In this document: positions 8,017 through 15,809 of the stretch, piece by piece
Numbering within the stretch: the stretch's first letter is position 1
How the letters are laid out: each line of letters starts with the position of its first letter
Assembly (NCBI GenBank): GCA_002839335.1
Contig: PGXU01000006.1
Coordinates: 1 to 64,000, forward strand
DNA length: 64,000 nt
Source of the DNA: Spirochaetae bacterium HGW-Spirochaetae-4
GTDB lineage: Bacteria; Spirochaetota; Spirochaetia; Sphaerochaetales; Sphaerochaetaceae
Direction: 5' to 3'
The notes under the pieces: generated by a model
Databases searched by the model: none
What the model saw: only the letters and a program-made list of their open reading frames with translations
Told to the model about the DNA's origin: nothing
Position numbers and translations under genes: made by a program

Positions 8017-8304
8017 ATGACGAAAATCGGTAGTATTCTCATTGTCGTCGGCAGCATCTTTCTTGCGATTGGATTTTTCATTATGCCATCTCTTTCAAGT
8101 GCCATCATGGAACTGAAAAAAATGTCCACAGCAATTGTCTGGGTCGGGTTGGGAGGGGCTTGCGCGCATGTCGGATTGTTCATGGTGTTCATCGGGCCCA
8201 TACACGAAAGGCTCAACAGGATGGAGCAAGGGCTCGGCGGTCTAACTTCTGTAAAATCAGACTCCCAGACACAACCATCTCCCGATCTGTCGGGTCTTAT
8301 GTGA
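8017..8304 (+). CDS. Small two-helix membrane protein
   Basis: A 95-aa protein with two predicted membrane helices (IGSILIVVGSIFLAIGFFI and AIVWVGLGGACAHVGLFMVFIG) and a polar C-terminal tail. No family is recognised. A perfect AAGGAGG precedes ATG 8017; the upstream extension to 7990 is not needed. It is transcribed away from the merR gene. Confidence 0.6.
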   Translation: MTKIGSILIVVGSIFLAIGFFIMPSLSSAIMELKKMSTAIVWVGLGGACAHVGLFMVFIGPIHERLNRMEQGLGGLTSVKSDSQTQPSPDLSGLM

Positions 8305-8332
8305 TAGTCCTGAACGTTGCTGCACAGACAGG

Positions 8333-9019
8333 TCATTGCCGATGCAACACCAATGCGGGACGCACACCATAGTAGGGCAAATCGATGCTTCCGTACCTGC
8401 GGACACTGCTTCGGGTTCCGATAAAATTCGCACGTGAGGCCGCATTTCCCTGCGTCCTCAACCACCACCACGAACAGCCGGTTTCGACGCCATTTTCCAT
8501 GACATAATTGGACTTTACAGATTTGTCGTACACATACAGGCGACAACCATCGGCCTTCGCAGCCCTGGCATATGGGGTTCCCACGGTCAGGCGTCTCGCA
8601 CCACACGATTCCGATAGGTGTAGCCCGGTCAGCTCATTCACTTCCATAACACTCGGCAGGAATACCTTGTCTTCGGTATCCGCACTGCCATCGCCATTGC
8701 CCGTACATACTGTCGTCTTGATGCATCGCTGCTCCGACTCATCGAAAGCATTTTGATAGAACCTCTCGTTCAGCCACGCGCGCAAATCACAGTCACGCCA
8801 TGTCATTTCCACAGGTTCCCGATGGTATCGCCTGCAATCCAACAGATACTCGCTCAACAAGAACAGTCCATCGTCAGTATTCTTCAGTACCCGCCACTGT
8901 ATCGGTGTCCTGTCTCCGCCTTCCGCCGTTTGCGGGTAGGTGCCGAAGGTAAGCAATGCCCCAATACCAACGTTCATGTTTTGAACAGAGGTCAAAAATG
9001 GGGAGGGGGAATTGTCCAT
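8333..9019 (-). CDS. DUF6273-like domain protein
   Basis: A 228-aa protein. Its body, FGTYPQTAEGGDRTPIQWRVLKNTDDGLFLLSEYLLDCRRYH, then WRDCDLRAWLNERFYQNAF and a closing RTQGNAASRANFIG...YGVRPALVL, matches the DUF6273 pattern (a C-type-lectin-like fold seen in many gut and anaerobic bacteria; function unknown). No signal peptide is evident. AAGGAG lies 9 nt before ATG 9019. A copy of the GGTACCAGGTAC repeat starts 18 bp upstream of this start. Confidence 0.7.
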   Translation of the reverse strand: MDNSPSPFLTSVQNMNVGIGALLTFGTYPQTAEGGDRTPIQWRVLKNTDDGLFLLSEYLLDCRRYHREPVEMTWRDCDLRAWLNERFYQNAFDESEQRCIKTTVCTGNGDGSADTEDKVFLPSVMEVNELTGLHLSESCGARRLTVGTPYARAAKADGCRLYVYDKSVKSNYVMENGVETGCSWWWLRTQGNAASRANFIGTRSSVRRYGSIDLPYYGVRPALVLHRQ

Positions 9020-9037
9020 GTATCCGCACTCCTTGAT

Positions 9038-9101
9038 GGTACCAGGTACGCAATAGCGAAACTGTATACAAAATTGAAAAATGGTACCAGGTACCTACTT
9101 G
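9038..9101. repeat. GTACC-W-GGTAC repeat element, copy A
   Basis: Two GGTACCAGGTAC palindromes (9038-9049 and 9083-9094) flank a 33-bp core that includes AGCGAAACTGTATACAAAAT. A nearly identical element lies at 9456-9519 in the same orientation. The element's right end supplies the TAG stop (9095-9097) and the last Lys codon of the cupin gene. It looks like a REP/BIME-type palindromic repeat. Confidence 0.75.
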
Positions 9102-9415
9102 TACACCCGTGGACTAGGTGTCTTGACGACGAAGAACTCACAGACATCGTCCCCTTCATTTCGGACCTGCATGAAAGTGCCGAACGGGATATTCACGATC
9201 GTTCCACGTGGGTACGTGTGTTTCTCCTGGTCTTCCAATTGCAGGGTCAGGGCTCCACGTATGACGATCATATGGACATGGGAGTTTGCATGATGGTCTT
9301 GAACAAACGCCCCTTTGGGTAGCACCATGTGATTGATCATCACTGGATCGTCGTCGATGATCTTTTCAATTTGCTTGGAATCCTCGAGGGAATATCCGTA
9401 GGTCTTTTCGATCAT
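9095..9415 (-). CDS. Single-domain cupin protein
   Basis: A 106-aa protein with one cupin barrel: LPKGAFVQDHHANSHVHMIVIRGALTLQLEDQEKHTYPRGTIVNIPFGTFMQV. The His-rich stretch DHHANSHVH supplies likely metal ligands. Substrate is unknown. AAAGGAG favours ATG 9415 over a GTG two codons upstream. The gene lies exactly between two direct copies of a palindromic repeat, and its stop codon lies inside one of them. Confidence 0.8.
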   Translation of the reverse strand: MIEKTYGYSLEDSKQIEKIIDDDPVMINHMVLPKGAFVQDHHANSHVHMIVIRGALTLQLEDQEKHTYPRGTIVNIPFGTFMQVRNEGDDVCEFFVVKTPSPRVYK

Positions 9416-9455
9416 ACCCACTCCTTTGAACCGAAGTTGGCTTAGTATAACTTAA

Positions 9456-9519
9456 GGTACCAGGTACGAAAAAGCGAAACTGTATACAAAATTGAAAAAT
9501 GGTACCAGGCACTTACTTG
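9456..9519. repeat. GTACC-W-GGTAC repeat element, copy B
   Basis: GGTACCAGGTAC (9456-9467) and GGTACCAGGCAC (9501-9512) flank the same core as copy A, with only a few differences. It lies upstream of the cupin gene, so the cupin is bracketed by direct repeats about 418 bp apart. Confidence 0.75.
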
Positions 9520-9638
9520 GTATCGTTGTTTATACTTAAAACAATAAATCATTGAGAACTAGCGGTGTTGTGATTACACTGGAAGGTAGGGAAGACTCCG
9601 CCATACCGACAGCAGACCTTTTATTAAGGAAGGGAACC

Positions 9639-9923
9639 ATGCTATCACGGGAAGAATGGAGAAACGATCAAAGGGAACGGACCCGGGAAATTTTGGAACA
9701 GGTGGATATCGCGACATTCATGTTCGACCTTTCGGGAATGAACAAAGGATGTCCCCTCGATCATCCCGATGGCCGATATGGATACATCACCCTCCAGGAT
9801 GCCCTGGCTGAAAATTGGAACATCTTCGATTTCAAGACCGACCGGCTGATTGGTAGCTATGAATCAATCGACGCCCTTCTGGAACGGGGCTGGACTGTAA
9901 CAACGGTACCACGTACGTTATGA
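9639..9923 (+). CDS. Hypothetical acidic protein
   Basis: A 94-aa soluble protein (MLSREEWRNDQRERTREI...) with no family I recognise. It is rich in Asp, Glu and Arg and contains YGYITLQDALAENWNIFDF. AAGGAAGGG precedes ATG 9639. Its last codons (GTA CCA CGT ACG) derive from a GGTACC-like palindrome. Its stop overlaps the stop of the convergent DksA/TraR gene. Confidence 0.5.
   Translation: MLSREEWRNDQRERTREILEQVDIATFMFDLSGMNKGCPLDHPDGRYGYITLQDALAENWNIFDFKTDRLIGSYESIDALLERGWTVTTVPRTL
9905..9920. repeat. Degenerate GTACC-type palindrome at convergent gene ends
   Basis: GGTACCACGTACG, a variant of the repeat family at 9038, 9456, 15677 and 15794. The TAA stop of the minus-strand gene follows at once, and the plus-strand TGA begins one base later. 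Confidence 0.5.
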
Positions 9924-10262
9924 ATGCTTCTTCTCCGAACAAGGCACGCACATGGGAGCCTCCGGAACATGTCGCAATCGACCGAGGGGAATTTCCTTTC
10001 CACACCGGAAGCAAATCCCATAGGTGCCCTTTCGAATCCTTTCCAAAGCGTTCTGCATACGGACCAGATCGGTTCTGTTCAACGAAAGCACATGTTCATT
10101 GACTGCCTTCGTGCCGATCGCATCCATGCGGGTGAGACGCCCGAGACTGATACTCTGGGCAATCACTTTCGTTTCATCCTTCAGGTACCCGAGTGACGAA
10201 TCCAATGCAGTGATCCGATCGAGTAGCAACTGTTCCATTTCCTGCAATTCTTGTTCTTTCAT
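9918..10262 (-). CDS. DksA/TraR C4-type zinc-finger protein
   Basis: A 114-aa protein: a predicted coiled coil (residues 1-80) followed by a C4 zinc finger, CFRCGKEIPLGRLRHVPEAPMCVPC. This is the DksA/TraR/YocK layout; such proteins bind the RNA polymerase secondary channel and tune transcription. It is shorter than E. coli DksA (151 aa). The two acidic residues at the coiled-coil tip cannot be assigned with confidence. It lies last in the minus-strand run headed by the ArsR gene, but a 62-bp gap suggests its own promoter. Confidence 0.82.
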   Translation of the reverse strand: MKEQELQEMEQLLLDRITALDSSLGYLKDETKVIAQSISLGRLTRMDAIGTKAVNEHVLSLNRTDLVRMQNALERIRKGTYGICFRCGKEIPLGRLRHVPEAPMCVPCSEKKHS

Positions 10263-10324
10263 GGTAAATTATCCTATCTTACGTTTACTGTAGACGAAGC
10301 AAAAGAGCACTAATGATAAATCGT

Positions 10325-11284
10325 TCAATGCTTGCGGGAATAGTTCCGAACGTAATAGGTGTTTCCATTATAGCAGGAAACCTCGACCAATTGTTCCCGC
10401 ACCAATTGCTCGACTATGGAATGATCATTACCGTTACGCTCGAGTAAAGTTTGAATTGCATCCTCCCGCATCGGGTGTACCGCAGTGATACTTAGGATAT
10501 CGTTCCTGGAATTCCCAGTATTGCTGAACGAGTTACCTTCATATCCGATAAGGTACTCAACACAAGGTATCTTTGATGTATAGATATCGTACGCTTGTGT
10601 GAGGGATGTCTTGTCGGCTGCAACCACATCGGCTTCCGCCGGAGGTCTTGTTGGTATCGACAGGTAAGCACAGTCCGGCTGCAAGGGTCCTATGAACTCA
10701 GCCAACCGACGCAACTCCGCGATTCCGGTGTTGATTCCCTCGACCAGCATTGTCTCGGTCATCAACTTATGTTGGGAGTTTCGACGAAACCTATTGGCAA
10801 ACTGGTTGATACCCGCAAGAATCTCGTGGTGGTCCAAAGATTTGTGCGGTCTATCAATTTTTCTCCAGACTAGGTCAGAGATTGCATCGACCTTCAACGA
10901 AACCCAGTCGGCCTCCAACAACGATTCCCGCACTTCCGCATTCCAAATCAGGGAAGCGTTGGTGATGATGGCCACAGGAATGGCAAACTCTTTCAAACGA
11001 TGCACCAGTTCCCTGAGATTATTGTCTAGCGTAGGTTCTCCATCAGGTACGACCGTAAGATAATCTATAGTCTCATTGCCTGCCTCCAATTCGGACAACC
11101 GCTGTCGTACTGAGGCAACCAGATATTCGGGAGAGAAAAAACTCTGACGCCTCGTGGTCATGTACAGGGCCTTGCCCAATTGGCAGTACACACACGAATA
11201 GGTGCAGTGTTTGGGGGGAATGTTATTGATACCCAAACTCTGCCCGAGTCTTCTTGACGGGACTGGCCCAAAAATCTCCAACAT
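10325..11284 (-). CDS. Radical SAM protein of the COG0731 type
   Basis: A 319-aa protein with the radical-SAM cluster motif C-x3-C-x2-C at Cys27, Cys31 and Cys34 (HCTYSCVYCQLG). It is preceded by the subfamily start FGPVPSRRLGQSLGINN, which marks the COG0731 group of Fe-S oxidoreductases (Tyw1-like, substrate unknown in bacteria). A C-terminal 90-residue segment resembles a winged-helix domain (AIQTLLERNGNDHSIVEQLVREQLVEVS). AAAGGAG is 8 nt before ATG 11284. It follows the flavoprotein gene by 38 bp and is probably co-transcribed with it. Confidence 0.82.
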   Translation of the reverse strand: MLEIFGPVPSRRLGQSLGINNIPPKHCTYSCVYCQLGKALYMTTRRQSFFSPEYLVASVRQRLSELEAGNETIDYLTVVPDGEPTLDNNLRELVHRLKEFAIPVAIITNASLIWNAEVRESLLEADWVSLKVDAISDLVWRKIDRPHKSLDHHEILAGINQFANRFRRNSQHKLMTETMLVEGINTGIAELRRLAEFIGPLQPDCAYLSIPTRPPAEADVVAADKTSLTQAYDIYTSKIPCVEYLIGYEGNSFSNTGNSRNDILSITAVHPMREDAIQTLLERNGNDHSIVEQLVREQLVEVSCYNGNTYYVRNYSRKH

Positions 11285-11322
11285 GGCAACCGCTCCTTTC
11301 GAAAGCAAAGGAACAACTGGTA

Positions 11323-12681
11323 TCAGAGTCTCATCTTCTTTACGATAACCTCAGCTGCCTTGATCAACGGATACCCTGCCGGTGACCCTGTGAGCAACGG
11401 CTGGGTGCCTATCTGCATGGTCAGCAAAGCCTTGACGGTAACCCTATTCTGAATCAAGAATCCAATGGCGTTGGTCAACTCGCCTGTACTGAAGCCACCA
11501 TACACCTCACCACCGAGTATCATACCGCAATCTGCCGCGACAATCAGTTTGACAGTCTGTTTGTGAGAATGGCTCAAGTTGCCGGGATGCGTATCCATTC
11601 CGGTAAAACTTCCACTAATTATCGCGAAATCCTCTTGGATAGCCCGTGCCTCGGTTATACCTGCAGTGCCAAAGGCGTGGTCACCGATAGCAGTTGAATA
11701 GATAGCTATCGTACCGGTGAAGGGCTTGCATGGACTCAATGTATACAGATTCATTCCTGCAGTCCTTGCCTCGGCACAAGCCGTCGAGGCCAACATGGTG
11801 CGGTCCAGCTTTCTCGTGACGAAATCGCGCTTCTCGGCACAATCTCCCACAGCGACAATATCATTTGAACACGGCAGTACCCGCATATACTCACATGTCC
11901 GAATGAATCCGAATTCATTCAACTCGATTTGAGCCTTGGCGGCAACTTCGGTGTTCGGAACATATCCCATGGACAGGACCACTGCATCGGCAGGGATCTT
12001 TTTTCCTGAGGAAAGTATGATACCGGCAACTTTTCCATCCTTTCCAGAAATTTCCGCAACACCTTCTCCCACAACGAGGTTGACACCCCTTTCACGAAGA
12101 TGCTCTTCCGCAATTTTTCCGAACTCTTCATCGAAGGCTTTACTGAGGATTGTCTTCTCGATTTCAACCAAGGTGACCTCAAAGTCCTTCTTATTCAATT
12201 CATCCGATACTTCGACACCGATGAATCCGGCTCCGATCACAACGATTCGCTTGGTACTGGAAATTTTCTTGATCATGGCATCCAAGTAGACTTTATTCTT
12301 TGGAATGGTGAATACATTGTCCAGCTCAGCTCCCTTGAGCCATTTTGGACGGGTTGGGATTGATCCAAGAGCCAAAATCAATTTGCCGTAGATGAAGACT
12401 TCACCCTCTTTCGTGTGGCAAGCATGTTCATCCACCTTGATATCGACAATTTCATCGATAACAATTTCAACACCCACACTTGTCAGCAACTTATCGGACA
12501 ATATATCCTGATCGGTTCCGTTCAACGTACCGAAAATATATGGAATACCGCAAGGAATCAGAACCTGTTGTTCTTTCCTCACCAACACCACTTCCTTTTC
12601 CGGATACGTAGATTTTGTCGTTATTGCCGCTTGCAAGCCGGAAGCTCCACCACCAACCACCAACACATCAACCTTTCTCAT
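11323..12681 (-). CDS. FAD-dependent NAD(P)H oxidoreductase, CoA-disulfide reductase/Nox type
   Basis: A 452-aa flavoprotein: FAD-binding GGGASG (9-14), NAD(P)-binding GAGFIGVE near residue 150, and the late FAD motif VAVGDCAE. The segment IPCGIPYIFG contains the single redox Cys of the class III pyridine-nucleotide oxidoreductases (NADH oxidase, CoA-disulfide or persulfide reductase). The C-terminal dimer domain is present and there is no rhodanese domain. It lies 77 bp downstream of an ArsR-type regulator, so its synthesis is probably tied to a thiol or metalloid signal. The exact electron acceptor is unknown. Confidence 0.85.
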   Translation of the reverse strand: MRKVDVLVVGGGASGLQAAITTKSTYPEKEVVLVRKEQQVLIPCGIPYIFGTLNGTDQDILSDKLLTSVGVEIVIDEIVDIKVDEHACHTKEGEVFIYGKLILALGSIPTRPKWLKGAELDNVFTIPKNKVYLDAMIKKISSTKRIVVIGAGFIGVEVSDELNKKDFEVTLVEIEKTILSKAFDEEFGKIAEEHLRERGVNLVVGEGVAEISGKDGKVAGIILSSGKKIPADAVVLSMGYVPNTEVAAKAQIELNEFGFIRTCEYMRVLPCSNDIVAVGDCAEKRDFVTRKLDRTMLASTACAEARTAGMNLYTLSPCKPFTGTIAIYSTAIGDHAFGTAGITEARAIQEDFAIISGSFTGMDTHPGNLSHSHKQTVKLIVAADCGMILGGEVYGGFSTGELTNAIGFLIQNRVTVKALLTMQIGTQPLLTGSPAGYPLIKAAEVIVKKMRL

Positions 12682-12758
12682 ACCTTACACCCCTTTTTTC
12701 TGGATTTGCATGATTACGTTCTACTGATCGCATACCCACAATATCGTTCAGACAGGAA

Positions 12759-13094
12759 TCATTCGTTTGAATTGCATAGTCGACAGGCCTCACGTGCACG
12801 GGGTTGGCACTCCCCATAGAGGGTCCGATCCACCTCTGTCATGCCAAGCAGTGCATTCGCAAGACCTTCCAACACGCTCCGCTCAACCTGGTAGTGCATG
12901 AAATACCCATGCTTCTCCCCATTCACGAGCCCGACATCCTTAAGCAATTTCAAATGCTGGGAAACCGCAGCTTCCGAGATGTCTAGTGTACGGGCCAGTC
13001 CTCCGACACAAAAATCCCTTGTAAGCAACATGCCCACAATCTTGAACCGAGTCTGATCGGATAGTGATTTCATTACTTCATACAATTCGGGAAT
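12759..13094 (-). CDS. ArsR-family repressor, probable AUU start
   Basis: A winged-HTH repressor of about 111 aa (LYEVMKSLSDQTRFKIVGMLLTRDFCVGGLARTLDISEAAVSQHLKLLKDVGLV). Cys in RDFCVGG and a C-terminal CQPRAREACRLC give possible metal or redox ligands. The longest frame opens with a TTG at 13112 that has no ribosome site. The perfect anti-SD match GGAGGTGATCC ends just before an ATT codon at 13094-13092, which is in frame and correctly spaced; the first ATG comes only after the domain has begun. AUU initiation is therefore the best reading. A 30-bp operator lies directly upstream. Confidence 0.8.
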   Translation of the reverse strand: MPELYEVMKSLSDQTRFKIVGMLLTRDFCVGGLARTLDISEAAVSQHLKLLKDVGLVNGEKHGYFMHYQVERSVLEGLANALLGMTEVDRTLYGECQPRAREACRLCNSNE

Positions 13095-13110
13095 AGGATC
13101 ACCTCCATGC

Positions 13111-13140
13111 AATCTGTTTAAGCTATTACTTAATCAGATT
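13111..13140. promoter_or_regulatory. ArsR-type operator
   Basis: A 30-bp inverted repeat: left arm AATCTGTTTAAG and right arm CTTAATCAGATT (11 of 12 paired) around CTATTA. It sits immediately upstream of the ArsR Shine-Dalgarno, between the ArsR operon and the divergent polyferredoxin gene, and could control both. Confidence 0.7.
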
Positions 13141-13417
13141 ATCATAGGACAATCGAGAGAACAAGAAAAACCAGTCAAAAAGACAATACCATCGGGATGT
13201 TGGATATGTCCGCCCGAAGTACCACGCACGATAGAAAACGATGATGGATACCTTGCAGTATTTGGCTACGTTCGCTAGTATCTTCCAGGAGCTTCGATTA
13301 TTCTCGATGACATCCGGAAGGTTCCGACCGGGCTTCCCCGATGAAAGCAAGTTCGTTGTGACCATAGAACCATCCGATGACGTAAACCGATGCATAGCTC
13401 TCGGGAGGATACAAATA

Positions 13418-14188
13418 ATGCGAACCCCCTACAGGCTTGGAAAAACCCTTTCCTTCATAAGCTTTATCCTTTTTCCAGTGACATTGAATTTCTTTTCACC
13501 CTACGTGAGTATCGACGGAGCCCTGCAAGGGGTAATAACAGGAAGCTTGTTGCTGTTCTTCCTGCTCTACTTGTCCGGTATCTTTTTGGGGCGCGCATGG
13601 TGTTCGCATCTTTGTCCATGGTCGGCTCCTTCCGATTTCCTTATGACAATCAACAATCGTCGTGTCGACCGCAAACGCCTACGAATCATACGGTATGCCA
13701 TTTTCGCAATCTGGATCACGGTGTTGGTGTTATCATTTGTTTTTGTTGGAGGAATCAGGAGCGTCAATCTACTCCATCTTACCGAAAAGGGAATTTCCAC
13801 GGACCAGCCGGTCAAATTCATCACGTACTACATGGTTGTCCTGCTGCTGTTCATCACCACTGTCCTGGTTGGGCGCAGAGGAGCCTGCCATGCTCTCTGC
13901 TGGATGTCACCTTTTTTAGTATTTGGCATGAAGACTGGCGAACTGTTGCACCTGCCCCGTCTTCGGGTCGTCTCGAACCCGGAAACATGTGTCTCCTGCA
14001 AGGCTTGTACCCGGTCATGTCCCATGAGCATCGATGTGCAATCCGAACTGCACAAAGGCTACATCGGTTCAAGTGACTGCATCCTCTGCAACCGGTGTGT
14101 CGACGTTTGCCCATCACATGTGCTGCATGTTCGCATGAGCAAGGGGATATCCGACAATCCGACTGGAAGCACAAAGAGGTACCTGTGA
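13418..14188 (+). CDS. NapH/NosR-like membrane polyferredoxin
   Basis: A 256-aa protein with four or five membrane helices and four Cys clusters. Two are inner-membrane-edge motifs (GRAWCSHLCPW and GRRGACHALCWMSP). Two are classical 4Fe-4S motifs (CVSCKACTRSCPM and CILCNRCVDVCPS). This matches NapH/CcoG/NosR-type electron-transfer proteins. I prefer ATG 13418 with GGGAGG upstream; the frame is open to 13241 but that part is unlike the family. Its TGA overlaps the GTG of the diguanylate cyclase gene, so the two are translationally coupled: an electron carrier made together with a c-di-GMP synthase. Confidence 0.8.
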   Translation: MRTPYRLGKTLSFISFILFPVTLNFFSPYVSIDGALQGVITGSLLLFFLLYLSGIFLGRAWCSHLCPWSAPSDFLMTINNRRVDRKRLRIIRYAIFAIWITVLVLSFVFVGGIRSVNLLHLTEKGISTDQPVKFITYYMVVLLLFITTVLVGRRGACHALCWMSPFLVFGMKTGELLHLPRLRVVSNPETCVSCKACTRSCPMSIDVQSELHKGYIGSSDCILCNRCVDVCPSHVLHVRMSKGISDNPTGSTKRYL

Positions 14189-15696
14189 TTACATTTCCTG
14201 TCTTGTTCATCAACCTGTCCTCTATCCTACTGATTTGTACCGTTATGCTTGCTATCTGGCGCAGTAGAGCGAAGACAGCTGGGCATCAGCTGATGGTGGC
14301 ATCGTTATTCATGTTCATTTGGGCAATCGGTTCCTTCGGTGAAATGGCAGCACATGCCTTACCTGCAAAAGTCGTATGGCGCAACTTCACACAAATCGGG
14401 GTCTTTTTCACTCCAGTTGCCTCGCTCCTCTTTGCCATCGCATACACGGGACTTGGCAACACTTTCCGAAAGAATATCGCCCGGATCTCGTATACGTTCC
14501 AGGGTATAGGGATCCTGTTGGTCGCAACCGATCACTGGCATCACCTCATCCGCAGCCGCATCACATTGGTTCGAACTCCTCTCTATGAGACCTTGATCGT
14601 CGAAACGACCACCTTGGCAAATTTCCTCATCTCGTGCAATTTTTTCTTTCTTGTGGCTGCGATTGGGCTGATTGGATTCCATGCCCTCACCACGACTACG
14701 AATACCCGGAAACAAGAGTCGAGTGTCTTGTTCGGGATGGTGATAGCCCTCGCCTATTCCATGGTCAAGGTTGTCACCTCGGAACGATTTGCGCAACTGG
14801 TCCCGATTTCGGGAATTTTCGCCTTGAGCGCACTGTTCATGTTGCTGGGCTTGTTACGCTACGATCTGTTGCTTATTCCACCGTTGGCACGGGAACAGGT
14901 TTTCAAATTTGTCGGGGAAGGTATAATCATCGCTGGCCCCGACGGGTCGGTGCTCGATACCAATCCAGCCGCACTGCGGATGTTCGGGGCAACTATCAAA
15001 ACGATGGAAGTCACCATGCGCTCGAATATTCCCCAACTTTTCGAAGCCCTGCAGAACCAGACGTACCAATCCTTCTCCTTTTACCACGAAAACACCTATC
15101 TCCAGTGCGATATCTATCCCATAAAGGACAAACGTGCTATCGATGTCGGGACGATCACCATTGTCAAAGACAACACGGAGGAGAAACAGAAATCCGATTT
15201 GTTGCAATATCGGGCAGAACGTGATGGCCTGACCGGTTTGTACAATCGGCAAACGTTCATCGACCTTGTTGAACTCAGACTGAAGGAAAATCGGGGACCC
15301 ATGTGTCTCATATTCTTCGATATCGACCATTTCAAACTTGTCAACGACCAGTTCGGACATATGGCGGGTGATATCGTCCTGCGTTCAATCAGTGAACAGA
15401 CAGTTCGGCGATTGGGTCCTTTGGATCTGGCTGGAAGGATGGGTGGCGAAGAATTTGCCATATATCGCCCCCATGCTCACCATGATGAAGCCATCGCATG
15501 GGCCGAGCGGCTGAGGGCCGATATCGCGAACACGGAGTTTACATTTGCCGGTACCCCATTCCATTCCAGTGTCAGTATCGGAATCTGTTTCAGTGAACAT
15601 GAGGGATTCGATGCCGTGTACCGTGTAGCCGACGAACAGGCATATATTGCCAAGGCTGCGGGAAGAAATTGCATACGGTACCTGGTACGTAATTGA
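14185..15696 (+). CDS. Membrane diguanylate cyclase with 7TM sensor, PAS and GGDEF
   Basis: A 503-aa protein. Residues 1-225 form a seven-helix sensor of the histidine-kinase N-terminal 7TM type. A PAS-like segment follows (VGEGIIIAGPDGSVLDTNPAALRMFG). From about 345 to 503 there is a GGDEF domain with an intact catalytic GGEEF (GRMGGEEFAIYRP). No RxxD inhibitory site is seen ahead of it (GPLD instead). It makes cyclic di-GMP. The start is GTG 14185, inside the stop of the polyferredoxin gene. The last codons (CGG TAC CTG GTA CGT AAT) lie in a GGTACC palindrome, so a repeat has replaced the natural C terminus. Confidence 0.88.
   Translation: MITFPVLFINLSSILLICTVMLAIWRSRAKTAGHQLMVASLFMFIWAIGSFGEMAAHALPAKVVWRNFTQIGVFFTPVASLLFAIAYTGLGNTFRKNIARISYTFQGIGILLVATDHWHHLIRSRITLVRTPLYETLIVETTTLANFLISCNFFFLVAAIGLIGFHALTTTTNTRKQESSVLFGMVIALAYSMVKVVTSERFAQLVPISGIFALSALFMLLGLLRYDLLLIPPLAREQVFKFVGEGIIIAGPDGSVLDTNPAALRMFGATIKTMEVTMRSNIPQLFEALQNQTYQSFSFYHENTYLQCDIYPIKDKRAIDVGTITIVKDNTEEKQKSDLLQYRAERDGLTGLYNRQTFIDLVELRLKENRGPMCLIFFDIDHFKLVNDQFGHMAGDIVLRSISEQTVRRLGPLDLAGRMGGEEFAIYRPHAHHDEAIAWAERLRADIANTEFTFAGTPFHSSVSIGICFSEHEGFDAVYRVADEQAYIAKAAGRNCIRYLVRN
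15677..15689. repeat. GTACC-W-GGTAC palindrome at the end of the cyclase gene
   Basis: GGTACCTGGTACG, the same 11-bp palindromic core as at 9038. It encodes the last residues of the diguanylate cyclase. A second copy in opposite sense lies 105 bp on, at 15794. Confidence 0.7.
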
Positions 15697-15793
15697 ATAT
15701 TTGTATTTAAGCACATTACTTAATACCAATATCAAGCAACAACAAACAGATAATTGGCATAAAGTTGATATTTTGTATTCAAAGTTGAAACTT

Positions 15794-15809
15794 GGTACCA
15801 GGTACGTTA
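15794..15809. repeat. GTACC-W-GGTAC palindrome at the end of acr3
   Basis: GGTACCAGGTACGTTA; the final TTA is the TAA stop of the acr3 gene on the minus strand. With 15677-15689 it encloses an AT-rich 104-bp spacer between two convergent genes, a layout typical of REP pairs. Confidence 0.7.

Noticed and set aside
13241-13417. Longer N terminus for the polyferredoxin and an opposite 89-aa frame (13126-13395)
   Set aside because: Neither has a ribosome site or recognisable sequence. The GGGAGG-ATG at 13418 fits the family start; the region more likely holds promoters and the ArsR operator.
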